Below, piece after piece: positions 8,357-17,089 of a DNA stretch of 64,000 nucleotides. The number at the start of each line of letters is the position of its first letter. The stretch's first letter is position 1. The DNA is from Paraburkholderia ferrariae NBRC 106233 (GTDB taxonomy: Bacteria; Pseudomonadota; Gammaproteobacteria; Burkholderiales; Burkholderiaceae): positions 1 through 64,000 of the forward strand of contig NZ_BAYB01000013.1 in the NCBI RefSeq assembly GCF_000685035.1. Reading direction: 5' to 3'. Below the pieces are notes generated by a model. The model ran no database searches. It was not told the origin of the DNA and worked only from the letters and a program-made list of their open reading frames with translations. The position numbers and the translations under genes are program-made.

Positions 8357-8677
8357 GTCATGCCCCGCCTGGAGAACCGCGTTGGCGCGCCGTCAACGTT
8401 GCGGCGGAAGGCAATACGTATCGTGTTGTGCATGCAACCACTCCTGTTTGTGCCGAGGCAATGCGGAGCGGCTGGAAAAGACACGGCCCCGTCTTGACTG
8501 GCGGGGCCGTAGAGGAAAACTGTGTGCGATGAATAAACGTCACACTCTCCACGACCCGCCAATGGCAGTCATGGTGCACATCATGGATTGGAGCGCGCTG
8601 GAACTCATCGGGGTAGTTTGCCGTGCCCGGACATTGCCGTCAACGGCCGTCCGGCGGTCAGTGAAGTGCAAGAGTTA
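8357..8677. other. Intergenic stretch with one hairpin
   Basis: Lies between the GNAT fusion start and the end of the AtuA operon. Apart from the hairpin at 8483-8510 nothing gene-like was seen on either strand; open frames here are short and without family resemblance. The promoter for the GNAT fusion gene should be in its lower part. Confidence 0.6.
8483..8510 (-). terminator. Probable terminator of the atuA operon
   Basis: 9-bp GC-rich stem (8483-8491 with 8502-8510) with a 10-base loop. On the minus strand it is followed by GTCTTTTCC, a short T-containing tail. It lies about 170 bases past the last gene of the minus-strand CitMHS-AtuA operon. Confidence 0.55.
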
Positions 8678-9067
8678 TCAGGCGCCGGCCGGGGGCTCGC
8701 GATGTTCGCTGCGACGGAGTAACGCCGCATCTCGCGAAGTGGGTGCGGGGACATCGCCTGAGGGCTCGCCGATTTCCATGTCGAGCAACGCCGTACTCAC
8801 CGACTTCCCATGCGCATCGAGCGCAAGCGAACGCGTGACCCCGCCGCCGAGCGCCCGTCCCAGCACAAAGTTGAAAGCCCCCAGCAATGCAAGCTCGTAA
8901 CGCACAACATCGCCTTGCACGACCTCCGCGAGATGCGCCTTCACACGCTCGGGCGTCAGGGCCTCGCGCAGATAAGCGTAGTGCTTGTCGTCGTAGCAGA
9001 TCACCGAAACATTAAGCGTATTGCCTTTGTCGCCGGTTCGGCCATGAGCCAGTTCACGCAGTTTCAT
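8678..9067 (-). CDS. AtuA C-terminal-like domain protein
   Basis: 129-residue protein matching the small domain that often accompanies AtuA/DUF1446 proteins. It begins MKLRELAHGRTGDKGNTLNV, the hallmark HxRxGDKGN pattern, and continues with YLREALTPERVKAHLAEVVQ. Its ATG (9067-9065) lies inside the end of the preceding atuA-like gene, a 14-base overlap that indicates translational coupling. In other bacteria this domain is fused to the AtuA domain; here the two are split into adjacent genes. A role in degradation of a branched or carboxylated substrate is inferred from the family name only; the reaction is not known. Confidence 0.85.
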   Translation of the reverse strand: MKLRELAHGRTGDKGNTLNVSVICYDDKHYAYLREALTPERVKAHLAEVVQGDVVRYELALLGAFNFVLGRALGGGVTRSLALDAHGKSVSTALLDMEIGEPSGDVPAPTSRDAALLRRSEHREPPAGA

Positions 9068-10427
9068 CGCTTGCCTCCACGAATGCGAAGACGGGTTTCA
9101 CCAGCTCGCGCGGCAGCAGCACCGATTGTACGGCGAGCACCTCCCTCGTCGCCCGGGTCACGCCGCCGCCGCCCGCCGGTCCGTTGGTGTAGAGCGTCTC
9201 AACTTCGTTGCCGATGCGGGCTGCTTCCTTCGCGCTCGCAGTACGACCCGCCACGCGTACGCGCACTTCGTACGGCGCGTCATGGTTTGCCGCCAGCGCG
9301 TCGCCGTAAAGCGCGTTCACGCCGATCAGATCGAACCGCAACTCGCCCGTATCGACGCCCGTGGCCGCGAGGCGCTCGCGCACGATATCGAGCGCAAGCC
9401 GCGCCCGTGCAACCGCACCCGGCCCACCATAGGAAATCTGGCCTTCACCGATGTAGCCGTCGATATACGCCACCGACACCTTTAGCGTACCGGTGCGAGC
9501 CTGACCCCGCCCGCCCGTCACGCGCACCCGGTCCTTCGCTTCCTGAGCAACGCGCACCTGCGTGAAGTCCGCCACGACATCCGGCTGATAGTAGCGGCCC
9601 GGATCGTGAATCTCGTAGAGCAGTTGCTCCTTGCACGTCGCCTCGGTCACGCAGCCGCCGGCGTGCGGCACCTTCGTCACGACAACGGCGCCGTTCGCGC
9701 TCACTTCGCCGATGGGAAAGCCAAGGCGCGCGAGATTCGGCACGTCCTTGTAACCGGGGTCGGCAAAGTAGCCGCCCGTCACCTGTCCCGCGCATTCGAG
9801 CAGATGCCCGACCACCGTCGCCTGCCCGAGCGTGTTCCAGTCGTCGAAGTGCCAGCCGAATTCGTGGATGAGCGGCGCCGTGAAGATCGAAGGGTCCGCA
9901 ACGCGGCCCGTGAGCACGATATCCGCGCCGGCCGCAAGCGCTTGAACAATCGGTGCCGCGCCGAGATACGCGTTTGCCGAAACGATGCGCTCCCGGTAGT
10001 CGTTCACGTCGTCTCCGGATTCTTCGAAGCGCAGGTGCGAACGCAGCACGGCGTCCAGCACGTCGTCGCCCGTCACGGCGGCGATCTTCAGGCCGGGCAA
10101 GCCGAGCTCGCTTGCGATCTGCGCGGTCTTCCTCGCCGCCGCGCGCGGATTGGCCGCACCCATGTTCGAGATGATACGTACGCGCTGCTTCACCGCGGCG
10201 GGCAGTACGGCGCGCATGCGCGCCTCGAGCAACGGATCGTAGCCCAGTTGCGCATCGTTGCGGCGCGCCTGCTGCGCGATCGCAATGGTGCGCTCGGCAA
10301 GGCACTCGAACACGAGATAGTCCAGCGCGCCGTGCTCCGCGAGTTCGACCGCGGGTTCGATGCGGTCTCCTGAATAACCGGCGCCCGCGCCGATGCGCAC
10401 GCGCTTTTCTGCAGGGATATCATTCAT
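9054..10427 (-). CDS. Acyclic terpene utilisation AtuA family protein (DUF1446)
   Basis: 457-residue cytosolic protein of the AtuA family, named from the acyclic terpene (citronellol/geraniol) utilisation cluster of Pseudomonas, where its reaction is unproved. Family-typical stretches are VRIGAGAGYSGDRIEPAVEL, IISNMGAANPRAAA, ADIVLTGRVADPSIFTAPLI and GWHFDDWNTLGQATVVGHLL, followed by CAGQVTGGYFADPGYKDV. It is the middle gene of a CitMHS - AtuA - AtuA_C operon, 18 bases after the transporter gene. No terpene-specific enzymes (acyl-CoA carboxylase, citronellyl-CoA dehydrogenase) are nearby. The operon therefore more likely serves a tricarboxylate or hydroxyacid substrate; this is inference. Confidence 0.88.
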   Translation of the reverse strand: MNDIPAEKRVRIGAGAGYSGDRIEPAVELAEHGALDYLVFECLAERTIAIAQQARRNDAQLGYDPLLEARMRAVLPAAVKQRVRIISNMGAANPRAAARKTAQIASELGLPGLKIAAVTGDDVLDAVLRSHLRFEESGDDVNDYRERIVSANAYLGAAPIVQALAAGADIVLTGRVADPSIFTAPLIHEFGWHFDDWNTLGQATVVGHLLECAGQVTGGYFADPGYKDVPNLARLGFPIGEVSANGAVVVTKVPHAGGCVTEATCKEQLLYEIHDPGRYYQPDVVADFTQVRVAQEAKDRVRVTGGRGQARTGTLKVSVAYIDGYIGEGQISYGGPGAVARARLALDIVRERLAATGVDTGELRFDLIGVNALYGDALAANHDAPYEVRVRVAGRTASAKEAARIGNEVETLYTNGPAGGGGVTRATREVLAVQSVLLPRELVKPVFAFVEASDETA

Positions 10428-10445
10428 GGCGTCAACCCTACCTCG

Positions 10446-11750
10446 TTACAGCGGAAACACGCCCAGCACGACACAAGCAATCGTCATCACGATCGAGGCA
10501 CCGAACAGCAGCGGAAACGTAAACTTCTGGTGATCGGCGAGATCGATGCCGCACAAGCCAACAACGAGAAACGTCGCAGGCGTGAGCGGGCTCACGGGGA
10601 ATCCGGTCGTCATCTGGCCAAGCAGTGCCGCCTGGCCCACGTGTACCGCCGGCACGCCAAGCTGCGACGCCACCTCTGCAATTACCGGCAGCACACCGAA
10701 ATAAAACGAGTCGGGATCGAACAGCATGGAAAGCGGCATCGACACGAGTCCGAGCGCAACCGGAATATGCCCCGCCATCGCGGGCGGCACGAAGCCAACC
10801 GCCGCCTGCGCCATCGCCTTGAGCATGCCGCTGCCCTGCATGATGCCTGTGAACACGCCGGCCGCGAGCAGGATGCCCGCCATCATCAGCGCGGCGCGCG
10901 CGTGGGCGTCGATGCGCTTGCGCTGCATGTCGACGTTCGGGTAGTTCACCATCAGCGCGATGCACAGGCCCACCATGAACATGATCGCGGGCGGAATCTT
11001 CTCGCCCATCGTGACCATCGTGCCGAGCACGGCGACGGTCAGCAGGATGTTGAACCAGAAGTTCCGGGGGCGGCGCAGCGCCTGTTCTTCCGGAGTGAGT
11101 TCGCGCTTCGGCATCGGAATCGAACCGGCCGCGCCCGAGTAGCCAAGGCGCTTCTCTTCACGACGGCCCAGCCACCACGCCATGCCGAACACGAAGACGA
11201 GGCCGATGGCCTGCACAGGAATCAGCGGATTGAAGAGCGACGAAATGGGCAGATGCAGCGAGGCGGACGCGCGGATCATCGGCCCTGTCCACGGCAGGAA
11301 ATTGATGCCCGCGGCCATGGATACGGCCGCGGCCAGCACCCGCTTGTCCATGTCGAGGCGCTCGTAGAGCGGCAGCATGGCCGGGATCGTCACGAGGAAA
11401 CACACGGCGCCCGAGCCATCCAGATGAATGAGCAGGGCGAGCAGCGTGGTTCCCATCACAATGCGCGTGGGCTTGGTGCCGACGGTGCGCAGGATGCGGT
11501 CGATGATCGGATCGAGCGTGCCCGCGTCGGTAATCGTCCCGAAGTACAGGATCGCGAAGACGAACATGCCGACCACGGGTGCGAGACTCTTGAGCCCCTC
11601 GATGACGAAATGGCTGGTCTGCAAGCCGAACCCGCCGATCAGCGACGCCGCGATCGGCACGATGATGAGGGCGACCAGCGGCGACATGCGCTTCGAAAGA
11701 ATCGCCCCAAGCAGGACGACGATGGTGGCAAGCCCCAATAAAGGCAGCAT
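10446..11750 (-). CDS. CitMHS family citrate/carboxylate:proton symporter
   Basis: 434-residue inner-membrane transporter with about a dozen hydrophobic segments, starting MLPLLGLATIVVLLGAILSK. Family-like stretches are MAAGINFLPWTGPMIRASAS, SMLFDPDSFYFGVLPVIAEV and TTGFPVSPLTPATFLVVGLC, typical of CitMHS transporters that take up metal-citrate or related complexes with protons. The frame is open far upstream, but that DNA is the body of the divergent LysR gene; ATG 11750 is where similarity starts. It is first in the operon with the two AtuA-type genes. The divergent LysR at 11851 is the likely regulator. Confidence 0.88.
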   Translation of the reverse strand: MLPLLGLATIVVLLGAILSKRMSPLVALIIVPIAASLIGGFGLQTSHFVIEGLKSLAPVVGMFVFAILYFGTITDAGTLDPIIDRILRTVGTKPTRIVMGTTLLALLIHLDGSGAVCFLVTIPAMLPLYERLDMDKRVLAAAVSMAAGINFLPWTGPMIRASASLHLPISSLFNPLIPVQAIGLVFVFGMAWWLGRREEKRLGYSGAAGSIPMPKRELTPEEQALRRPRNFWFNILLTVAVLGTMVTMGEKIPPAIMFMVGLCIALMVNYPNVDMQRKRIDAHARAALMMAGILLAAGVFTGIMQGSGMLKAMAQAAVGFVPPAMAGHIPVALGLVSMPLSMLFDPDSFYFGVLPVIAEVASQLGVPAVHVGQAALLGQMTTGFPVSPLTPATFLVVGLCGIDLADHQKFTFPLLFGASIVMTIACVVLGVFPL

Positions 11751-11850
11751 GAGTCTGTCTCCGGATCTTGTTTTCTGATGCTCGTCAGCGTATGGTCGAA
11801 GCGGCGATAACACAATTGAAATGATTTGATCGCAGCTATTACGGACCATT
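11751..11850. promoter_or_regulatory. Divergent control region between the CitMHS operon and its LysR gene
   Basis: 100 bases between two opposite start codons, AT-richer than both genes around 11805-11845 (ATAACACAATTGAAATGATT). The layout (LysR gene divergent from its operon) is the classical one for LysR autoregulation and target control. The operator itself is not resolved by eye. Confidence 0.5.
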
Positions 11851-12744
11851 ATGGATCTCAATCTGCGCGACATTCGCGCGCTCATCGCCGTTGCCGAGGC
11901 CGGGAGCTTCACGCGTGCGGCCGAGCGGCTGCATCTCTCGCAGCCGGCCCTGACGGTGCAGATACGCAGACTGGAGGAAGCCGTCGGCGTGCGGCTGTTC
12001 GACCGCAATAGCCGCAACGTCGCGCTCACGCAAACCGGGCGCGAGCTGCTGCCGCTCCTGCGCCAGTCGCTGCGCGACATGGAGGCGGTGCTGCGCGACG
12101 CGCGGGCACTGGGCGCCGGGGAAAGCGGTTCGGTCCGCATTGCGTGCCTGCCGACGTTCGCCGCGAGCGTCTTGCCCGAACTCGTCGCGCAGATGAAGCG
12201 CGATGTGCCGCGGGTTGCGTTCCAGGTCAGCGATGGGGTTGCGAGCAGCGTCAATGCGCTCGTGCGCAACGAAGAAGCCGACATCGGCCTGACCGGCGGC
12301 GAGGTGCTCGACCCGATGCTGGAAGTGCTGCATGCCGGCGTGGACCGGCTCGTGGCGGTGTGCCCCCGCGCGCATCCGCTGGCGAAGAAGCGTCGCATCG
12401 CGCTCGACGATCTCACGGCCTCGCCGCTGGTGCTGACCGCGCCGGGTACGAGCGTGCGCGCAGTGGTCGATGCCGCGCTCAGCGCTTCGCGCGAAGCGCT
12501 CGACATCGCCTGCGAACCGACTTACATGATGACGGCCGTCGCCATGGTGCGCGCGGGGCTCGGCATTACGATCCTGCCGGAAACCGCGCGCGAGGTGCAT
12601 GCGGAACCGGGACTCGTGACGAAGCCCATCGCGCATCCCGCGTTCGTGCGGCCGATTGCGATCGTGAAGAAGAGAGGCAGGACCCTGCCTGCCATAACGG
12701 AAAAGTTCGTAGTGCTAATGCGGCAAGCGTTGCTGAAGCGATGA
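11851..12744 (+). CDS. LysR family transcriptional regulator (CitMHS/AtuA operon)
   Basis: 297 residues, the usual LysR length. The N-terminal winged helix-turn-helix is clear: LNLRDIRALIAVAEAGSFTR followed by AAERLHLSQPALTVQIRRLE. The rest is a periplasmic-binding-protein-like effector domain (IGLTGGEVLDPMLEVLHAGV, VAMVRAGLGITILPETAREV). It is divergent from and 100 bases away from the CitMHS-AtuA-AtuA_C operon, so it most likely controls that operon in response to its substrate. The effector is unknown. Confidence 0.9.
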   Translation: MDLNLRDIRALIAVAEAGSFTRAAERLHLSQPALTVQIRRLEEAVGVRLFDRNSRNVALTQTGRELLPLLRQSLRDMEAVLRDARALGAGESGSVRIACLPTFAASVLPELVAQMKRDVPRVAFQVSDGVASSVNALVRNEEADIGLTGGEVLDPMLEVLHAGVDRLVAVCPRAHPLAKKRRIALDDLTASPLVLTAPGTSVRAVVDAALSASREALDIACEPTYMMTAVAMVRAGLGITILPETAREVHAEPGLVTKPIAHPAFVRPIAIVKKRGRTLPAITEKFVVLMRQALLKR

Positions 12745-12771
12745 GCGCGTACCTTGGCCCGCGCGCTGCGC

Positions 12772-13746
12772 TTATCGTCCGCTCAAGAACGGCAGCAGCA
12801 ATTCCGTCACGGCTTCGGGCTTTTCCTGCTGGATGAAATGCCCGCCGCGCGCAATCAGATGATTGCCGGCCAGATGCGGAACGTTGTTCGCCAGGTTCGC
12901 GTACTCGTCGTGCGTCATTTTCAGCACGCCATCGAGTTCGCCGGCAATGAACAGCGCGGGCTGCAGAAGCTTCGCGCCGTCGAGGAACGGCGTCAGCTCC
13001 CAGTTCCGGTCGAGATTCCGGTACCAGTTGATCCCGCCGCGAAAGCCGGATAACTCGAAGCGCCCAACCAGATAGTCGAGATCCGCCGCGGGCAGCCAGT
13101 CGGGCAGCGTGGCGGGAATCGCGAGGTTGTCGATAAGCCGCGTGCCCTTCGCGAACCTCGCAAAGCTCATCCGCTTGTGCGCATCGTCGAACTGCGCATC
13201 GCCCGACGCGCTGTAGAGCACGCCAAGGAGGGAGCGGCGAATGTCGAGTTCCAACTCCCGCTCTACCTTGCCCGGCTCCTGAAAGTAATGCTGATAGAAG
13301 TGGTGATCCTGCGTGGCGACTTCGAAGCGCGCCGCCGGCCGCAGCTTGTGCCGCGGCATATAAGGCACGCTCAGGAGTGCGATCTTCCTGAACACATCGG
13401 GACGCAACAAGGCAGCGTACTGCACGACCATCGAACCCCAGTCGTGCCCGACGAGCGTCGCCTCTTCCTCGCCGAGGGCACGCACGAGGCCAACCAGATC
13501 GCCTGCGAGATTGAGCACGTGATACGCGTCGATGGCGAGCGGCGCGTCGGTCTCGCCGTAGCCGCGCTGATCCATGGCGACCACGCGAAAGCCCGCTGCG
13601 GCGAGCGGCGCGATCTGATGACGCCATGAGAACCACGATTCGGGCCAGCCGTGGCACAGCAACACGAGCGGCCCGGCTCCTGCTTCGACGTAGTGAACGC
13701 GAATGCCGTTCGTGAACGCATAACCATGCTTCCAATCTATCGACAT
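12772..13746 (-). CDS. Alpha/beta hydrolase, epoxide-hydrolase-like
   Basis: 324-residue alpha/beta-hydrolase. The oxyanion motif HGWP is at residues 32-35. The nucleophile elbow GHDWG (Asp102) is the epoxide hydrolase/haloalkane dehalogenase type rather than the Ser esterase type. RGYGETDAPL matches soluble epoxide hydrolases. A C-terminal GGHFIQQEKPEAVTELLLPF supplies the catalytic His. The ATG at 13746 has AGAGGAG upstream. It is last in an apparent operon with the TetR and old-yellow-enzyme genes (41-base gap), suggesting a shared role in handling reactive electrophiles. The substrate is not determinable. Confidence 0.87.
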   Translation of the reverse strand: MSIDWKHGYAFTNGIRVHYVEAGAGPLVLLCHGWPESWFSWRHQIAPLAAAGFRVVAMDQRGYGETDAPLAIDAYHVLNLAGDLVGLVRALGEEEATLVGHDWGSMVVQYAALLRPDVFRKIALLSVPYMPRHKLRPAARFEVATQDHHFYQHYFQEPGKVERELELDIRRSLLGVLYSASGDAQFDDAHKRMSFARFAKGTRLIDNLAIPATLPDWLPAADLDYLVGRFELSGFRGGINWYRNLDRNWELTPFLDGAKLLQPALFIAGELDGVLKMTHDEYANLANNVPHLAGNHLIARGGHFIQQEKPEAVTELLLPFLSGR

Positions 13747-13787
13747 CGCGCTACTCCTCTTGGGGTCGGCTACTCACGCGCTCCGGC

Positions 13788-14897
13788 TCAGGCCAGCGCC
13801 GGATAATCGACGTATCCGTGCGCGCCCGTGCCGCCGTACAGCGAAGCGTCCTTGAACGGCGGGTTGAGCGGCGCATTCTCGCGAAAGCGGCGCGGCAAAT
13901 CCGGCGTCGTAATCATGGCGCGGCCGAACGAGACCATGTCGCCCCGCCCGCTTTGCAGCGCGTCGACTGCCATCTCCTTCGTATAGCCGTTGTTCAGCAT
14001 CCAGACGCCGGAGTACAGGCGGCGCAGCGCTTCGTAGTCGAACGGCGCGTTGTCGCGCGGACCGCCCGTATGCCCTTCCACGACATGGATATACACCGGA
14101 TGCAGCTTCTCGAGTTCGCGCACCACGTGCTCGAACAGCGGCTGCGGGTTGCTTTCCGACGAATCGTTCACAGGCGAAACCGGCGACAGCCGAATACCGA
14201 CGCGATCCGCACCAATCTCGCCGATCACGGCGGTCATGACTTCCACCAGGAAGCGGGCGCGATTCTCGATGCTGCCGCCGTAGGTGTCGGTGCGGTGGTT
14301 CGAGCCATCGCGCAGGAAGGCGTCGATCAGATAGCCGTGTGCGCCGTGAATCTCGACACCGTCGAATCCGGCTTCCATCGCCTTCGCCGCCGCGGTGCGG
14401 AAGTCGTCGACGATACCGGCGATCTCGGCCGTAGCGAGCGCGCGCGGCTCCGAGCAATCGACAAAACCCTGATCGACGATATAGGTCTTGGCCTTCGCGG
14501 CAATGGCAGACGGCGCGACCGGCGCCTGATTGCCCGGCTGGAAGTGCGTATGCGACATGCGGCCCGTGTGCCAGAGCTGCACGAAGATCTTGCCGCCCTT
14601 GGCATGCACGGCGTCGGTCACTTTCTTCCAGGCGGCGATCTGCTCGTCGGTGTAGATACCCGGCGTATGGGTATAGCCCTGGGCCGTACCCGACACCTGC
14701 GTCGCCTCGGCGATGATGAGGCCCACGCCCGCACGCTGGCTGTAGTACTCGACCACCATGTCGGTGGGCGAGAGGCTGTCGTCGGCGCGGCTGCGCGTGA
14801 GCGGCGCCATCGCCATGCGGTTCGCGAGTTCGAGCTTGCCGAGCTTGATCGGCTGGAACAGCACGTCGGTGAGGCCGGTTTCGGTCTGGACACCCAT
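13788..14897 (-). CDS. nemA: Alkene reductase of the old yellow enzyme family (NemA-like)
   Basis: 369-residue FMN-dependent NAD(P)H reductase acting on activated C=C bonds, nitro compounds or N-ethylmaleimide. It begins with DVLFQPIKLGKLELANRMAM and APLTRSRADDSLSPTDMVVE. Active-site features are GFDGVEIHGAHGYLIDAFLR and the FMN-binding GGSIENRARFL, plus a C-terminal DMVSFGRAMITTPDLPRRF. Start ATG 14897 fits the family N-terminus; the frame stays open upstream inside the TetR gene. It lies 8 bases after the tetR-like gene, so the operon order regulator - reductase - hydrolase mirrors nemR-nemA. Induction by electrophiles is inferred by analogy. Confidence 0.9.
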   Translation of the reverse strand: MGVQTETGLTDVLFQPIKLGKLELANRMAMAPLTRSRADDSLSPTDMVVEYYSQRAGVGLIIAEATQVSGTAQGYTHTPGIYTDEQIAAWKKVTDAVHAKGGKIFVQLWHTGRMSHTHFQPGNQAPVAPSAIAAKAKTYIVDQGFVDCSEPRALATAEIAGIVDDFRTAAAKAMEAGFDGVEIHGAHGYLIDAFLRDGSNHRTDTYGGSIENRARFLVEVMTAVIGEIGADRVGIRLSPVSPVNDSSESNPQPLFEHVVRELEKLHPVYIHVVEGHTGGPRDNAPFDYEALRRLYSGVWMLNNGYTKEMAVDALQSGRGDMVSFGRAMITTPDLPRRFRENAPLNPPFKDASLYGGTGAHGYVDYPALA

Positions 14898-14905
14898 GTT
14901 TAGGA

Positions 14906-15541
14906 CTACTCCAAAGTTGGCGTGACGGGGGCGGCCGCCCGGACGGGCGGCGGGAAAAGACGATCGAGAATCAGCTCGACGCTCTGGCGCAGCGGCTCCA
15001 CCGAGCGCTCGAGCTTCACGCGCAGCAGGGCGCCTTCCCAGGCATCCCATGCGAGACCCGACAGCGCAACCGCATCGACATCCGCGCGAATGTCGCCATG
15101 TGCCTGCGCACGGCCGATCATCCCGGCAAGGCGCTCGCGCCATTCGCGCTGCGCGTCGAGCAGCGCGACGCGGCACGGGTCGCTCGCAAGCCCGATCTCC
15201 GCCGCGAAATTGCCGACGAGGCACCCGACCTGCATCGACCGGCGCTCGTGGTACGCGATCATCTGCTCGAACACGTAGCGAATCGCGGCCATGGGCTGCG
15301 GCGGCGCGCTCGCCATCATCGCTTCCCACGAGCGCTGCAGGTAGGCCGCGTACTGCGCAATGATCTCCACCGCGAAAGCTTCCTTGCTCTCGAAGTGGTT
15401 GTAGAACGAGCCCTTCGGGACGCCCGCGTGATCGGTGATCTGCTGGATGCCGGTGGCGTTGTAGCCCTGGCGCGAGAAGAGCTCGCGCCCCGCCCTCACA
15501 AGGCGATTCGGGATGTCGGTTTTGTCGGCGGTTCGAGACAT
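14906..15541 (-). CDS. TetR/AcrR family repressor (NemR-like)
   Basis: 211 residues. The N-terminal TetR helix-turn-helix is complete: LVRAGRELFSRQGYNATGIQ, then ITDHAGVPKGSFYNHFESKE. The C-terminal ligand domain contains RRSMQVGCLVGNFAAEIG, with a cysteine in the position used for electrophile sensing in NemR-type repressors. It is first in the operon with the old yellow enzyme and epoxide-hydrolase-like genes and probably represses them and itself. A GACCGGTC palindrome lies 14 bases upstream of the start. NemR function is inferred from the partner gene. Confidence 0.88.
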   Translation of the reverse strand: MSRTADKTDIPNRLVRAGRELFSRQGYNATGIQQITDHAGVPKGSFYNHFESKEAFAVEIIAQYAAYLQRSWEAMMASAPPQPMAAIRYVFEQMIAYHERRSMQVGCLVGNFAAEIGLASDPCRVALLDAQREWRERLAGMIGRAQAHGDIRADVDAVALSGLAWDAWEGALLRVKLERSVEPLRQSVELILDRLFPPPVRAAAPVTPTLE

Positions 15542-15554
15542 GGCCGAATAATAT

Positions 15555-15562
15555 GACCGGTC
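15555..15562. promoter_or_regulatory. Candidate TetR/NemR-type operator
   Basis: Perfect 8-bp palindrome GACCGGTC just upstream of the tetR-like start, similar in character to the GACC...GGTC half-sites reported for NemR-type repressors. The position suits autorepression. Short palindromes occur by chance, so confidence is modest. Confidence 0.4.
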
Positions 15563-15760
15563 GTCTTAAAAGTCAAACAGCCCCTCTTGCGCCCGCTTTC
15601 GCCCCCGCTTTAGCCCCTGTAAGTCGATTCCCGGCCTCCACCAACGCCTGCTGATTGCGGCGCGCGTGGGCCAGTGGGTGTTTCTGTCGAGAAATGAGGA
15701 AGCGCTCCGTGCGTTTGCGAAGCACGTTGCACTGCAACGCCAGGGATCGGCAAGCGCGCG

Positions 15761-16150
15761 TCAGCCCTTGCCCTTGGGCAGCACGCTCTTGTGCCCGCGT
15801 TTGCGCGGCGTCGGCGCCACGCCGATGCGCGGATCGCGTGCAAGCACGAGGCCCACGACCGTTTCCGCGGTGTCTTCGAACGCCGCATCGGCCTGCGAAA
15901 TATAGAGCCATTTTCCGAGCACCGAATGCGGCTTCAGTGCCGGAAGCTCCTCGATGAGCGCGGCGTGATGCTCGCGCGACGTGCAGACGAGAAGCCCGTT
16001 CCAGGGCTCGTCGCCGTCGCCGGCGGTGAGACAGAGCAGGCCGTCCAGATACGCGGCATCGGATCCGAACATCCGCTTCGTGACGTAGGTGGCGTCGCGC
16101 TCGAGCGGCTCGAAGATCCATAGCAAGGAATTGCGGACAGTCGCGGGCAT
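15761..16150 (-). CDS. Conserved hypothetical protein, TfoX-N-like
   Basis: 129 residues from ATG 16150, chosen because GGAGA lies about 9 bases upstream; an earlier in-frame ATG at 16183 lacks this. The pattern VTKRMFGSDAAYLDGLLCL resembles the RMFGG motif of TfoX/Sxy N-terminal domains, and LGKWLYISQADAAFEDTAET follows. The C-terminus is basic (TPRKRGHKSVLPKGKG). No catalytic motif or membrane segment was seen. It may be the last gene of the DUF4118-hydrolase-MipA operon (90-base gap). The TfoX relation is tentative. Confidence 0.6.
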   Translation of the reverse strand: MPATVRNSLLWIFEPLERDATYVTKRMFGSDAAYLDGLLCLTAGDGDEPWNGLLVCTSREHHAALIEELPALKPHSVLGKWLYISQADAAFEDTAETVVGLVLARDPRIGVAPTPRKRGHKSVLPKGKG

Positions 16151-16240
16151 ACGGTCACAGTCTCCAGGCAACGCCTTACGCATGGCGGCCGCCAGCGTTC
16201 GCAGCGGGAGGAAGCAAGCTGCCCCGCCCGCTCAAGGCGC

Positions 16241-17089
16241 TCAGAAACGGTAGTCCAGCGCACCAAAGGTCGTCAACTCCCGGCGGCGTTCGGTCACCGG
16301 GCTGCCCGCGGCGTAGTGTTCGAGGCGTCCGAGGGTCGCGTTCACCGAACCCACCCAGTGCTTCGAGAAGTCGTGCGTCGCGGCGAACGTCACGTGCAGA
16401 TCGCGCACGCCGGAGCCGGCTTCGTATTGCGGCAGCCCGGACGCCGTGCTCTGCGCCGCCGAAACGCCGAACAGCGTGCGCGTGTAGACGGCGCTTGCCC
16501 ATGTGAGCCCCGGGCCGACCGAGAAGAGCCAGCCCTGCAGCGGCAGCGACGCGTAAAGATCCGCGCTCGCCGTCGTGCCCTGGCCGTCGCCGCTGATGTC
16601 CTGGTACACCGCCACGGCGCCCGTGAACGCCCACACGGTGTAGTCGGCGAAGAGGCGCAGCTTGGGGCCGTCGTCCACGTTGCCGAGCCCGCGCAGATGC
16701 GGGTCGTCGGACGCCGTGCGCGACTGGAAATCGAAGCTCAGCGAGGCGCCCACATGGTAGTTCTCCGACGAGATCACGTTCACGCCGAGCACGTCCGGGC
16801 CCTGCGAGAAGATGCGGTCGCGCCAGGAAATGTCGAGCGCGGGGAACGGATAGACCTTCAGGCGGTTGGCGCCGGGGTACTGCGGCGCGAGATAGAAGCC
16901 GGGGCCGATGGCGATCTTCCAGTCGGAATCGGCAGTCGTGGTTGCGGTGGTTGCGGTGGTGCCGGTGCTGGCCGCCGACGCGGTGGTGCTGTCGTCGGCC
17001 CAGGCATGCTGCGCCATCGCCAGCACCGCTACCGCCGCCACCGAACACACCAGCCGTTTCCTCCCTGCGAATGCTGCGAATGGCGTCAT
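16241..17089 (-). CDS. MipA/OmpV family outer-membrane protein
   Basis: 282 residues with a signal peptide (LVCSVAAVAVLAMAQHAWAD), then a Thr/Ala-rich stretch. The beta-barrel is of MipA/OmpV type: KIAIGPGFYLAPQYPGANRL, KVYPFPALDISWRDRIF and a C-terminal strand ending TTFGALDYRF. Members are MltA-interacting scaffolds or outer-membrane porins of uncertain function. ATG 17089 overlaps the stop codon of the upstream hydrolase gene (ATGA), showing tight translational coupling. The frame is open far upstream only because it shadows that hydrolase gene. Confidence 0.88.
   Translation of the reverse strand: MTPFAAFAGRKRLVCSVAAVAVLAMAQHAWADDSTTASAASTGTTATTATTTADSDWKIAIGPGFYLAPQYPGANRLKVYPFPALDISWRDRIFSQGPDVLGVNVISSENYHVGASLSFDFQSRTASDDPHLRGLGNVDDGPKLRLFADYTVWAFTGAVAVYQDISGDGQGTTASADLYASLPLQGWLFSVGPGLTWASAVYTRTLFGVSAAQSTASGLPQYEAGSGVRDLHVTFAATHDFSKHWVGSVNATLGRLEHYAAGSPVTERRRELTTFGALDYRF

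Noticed and set aside
11751..12506. Minus-strand extension of the CitMHS gene
   Set aside because: The frame stays open only because it is antisense to the LysR gene; transporter similarity begins at ATG 11750.
14898..15329. Upstream extension of the old yellow enzyme frame
   Set aside because: It lies within the TetR gene in another frame and has no resemblance to the family.
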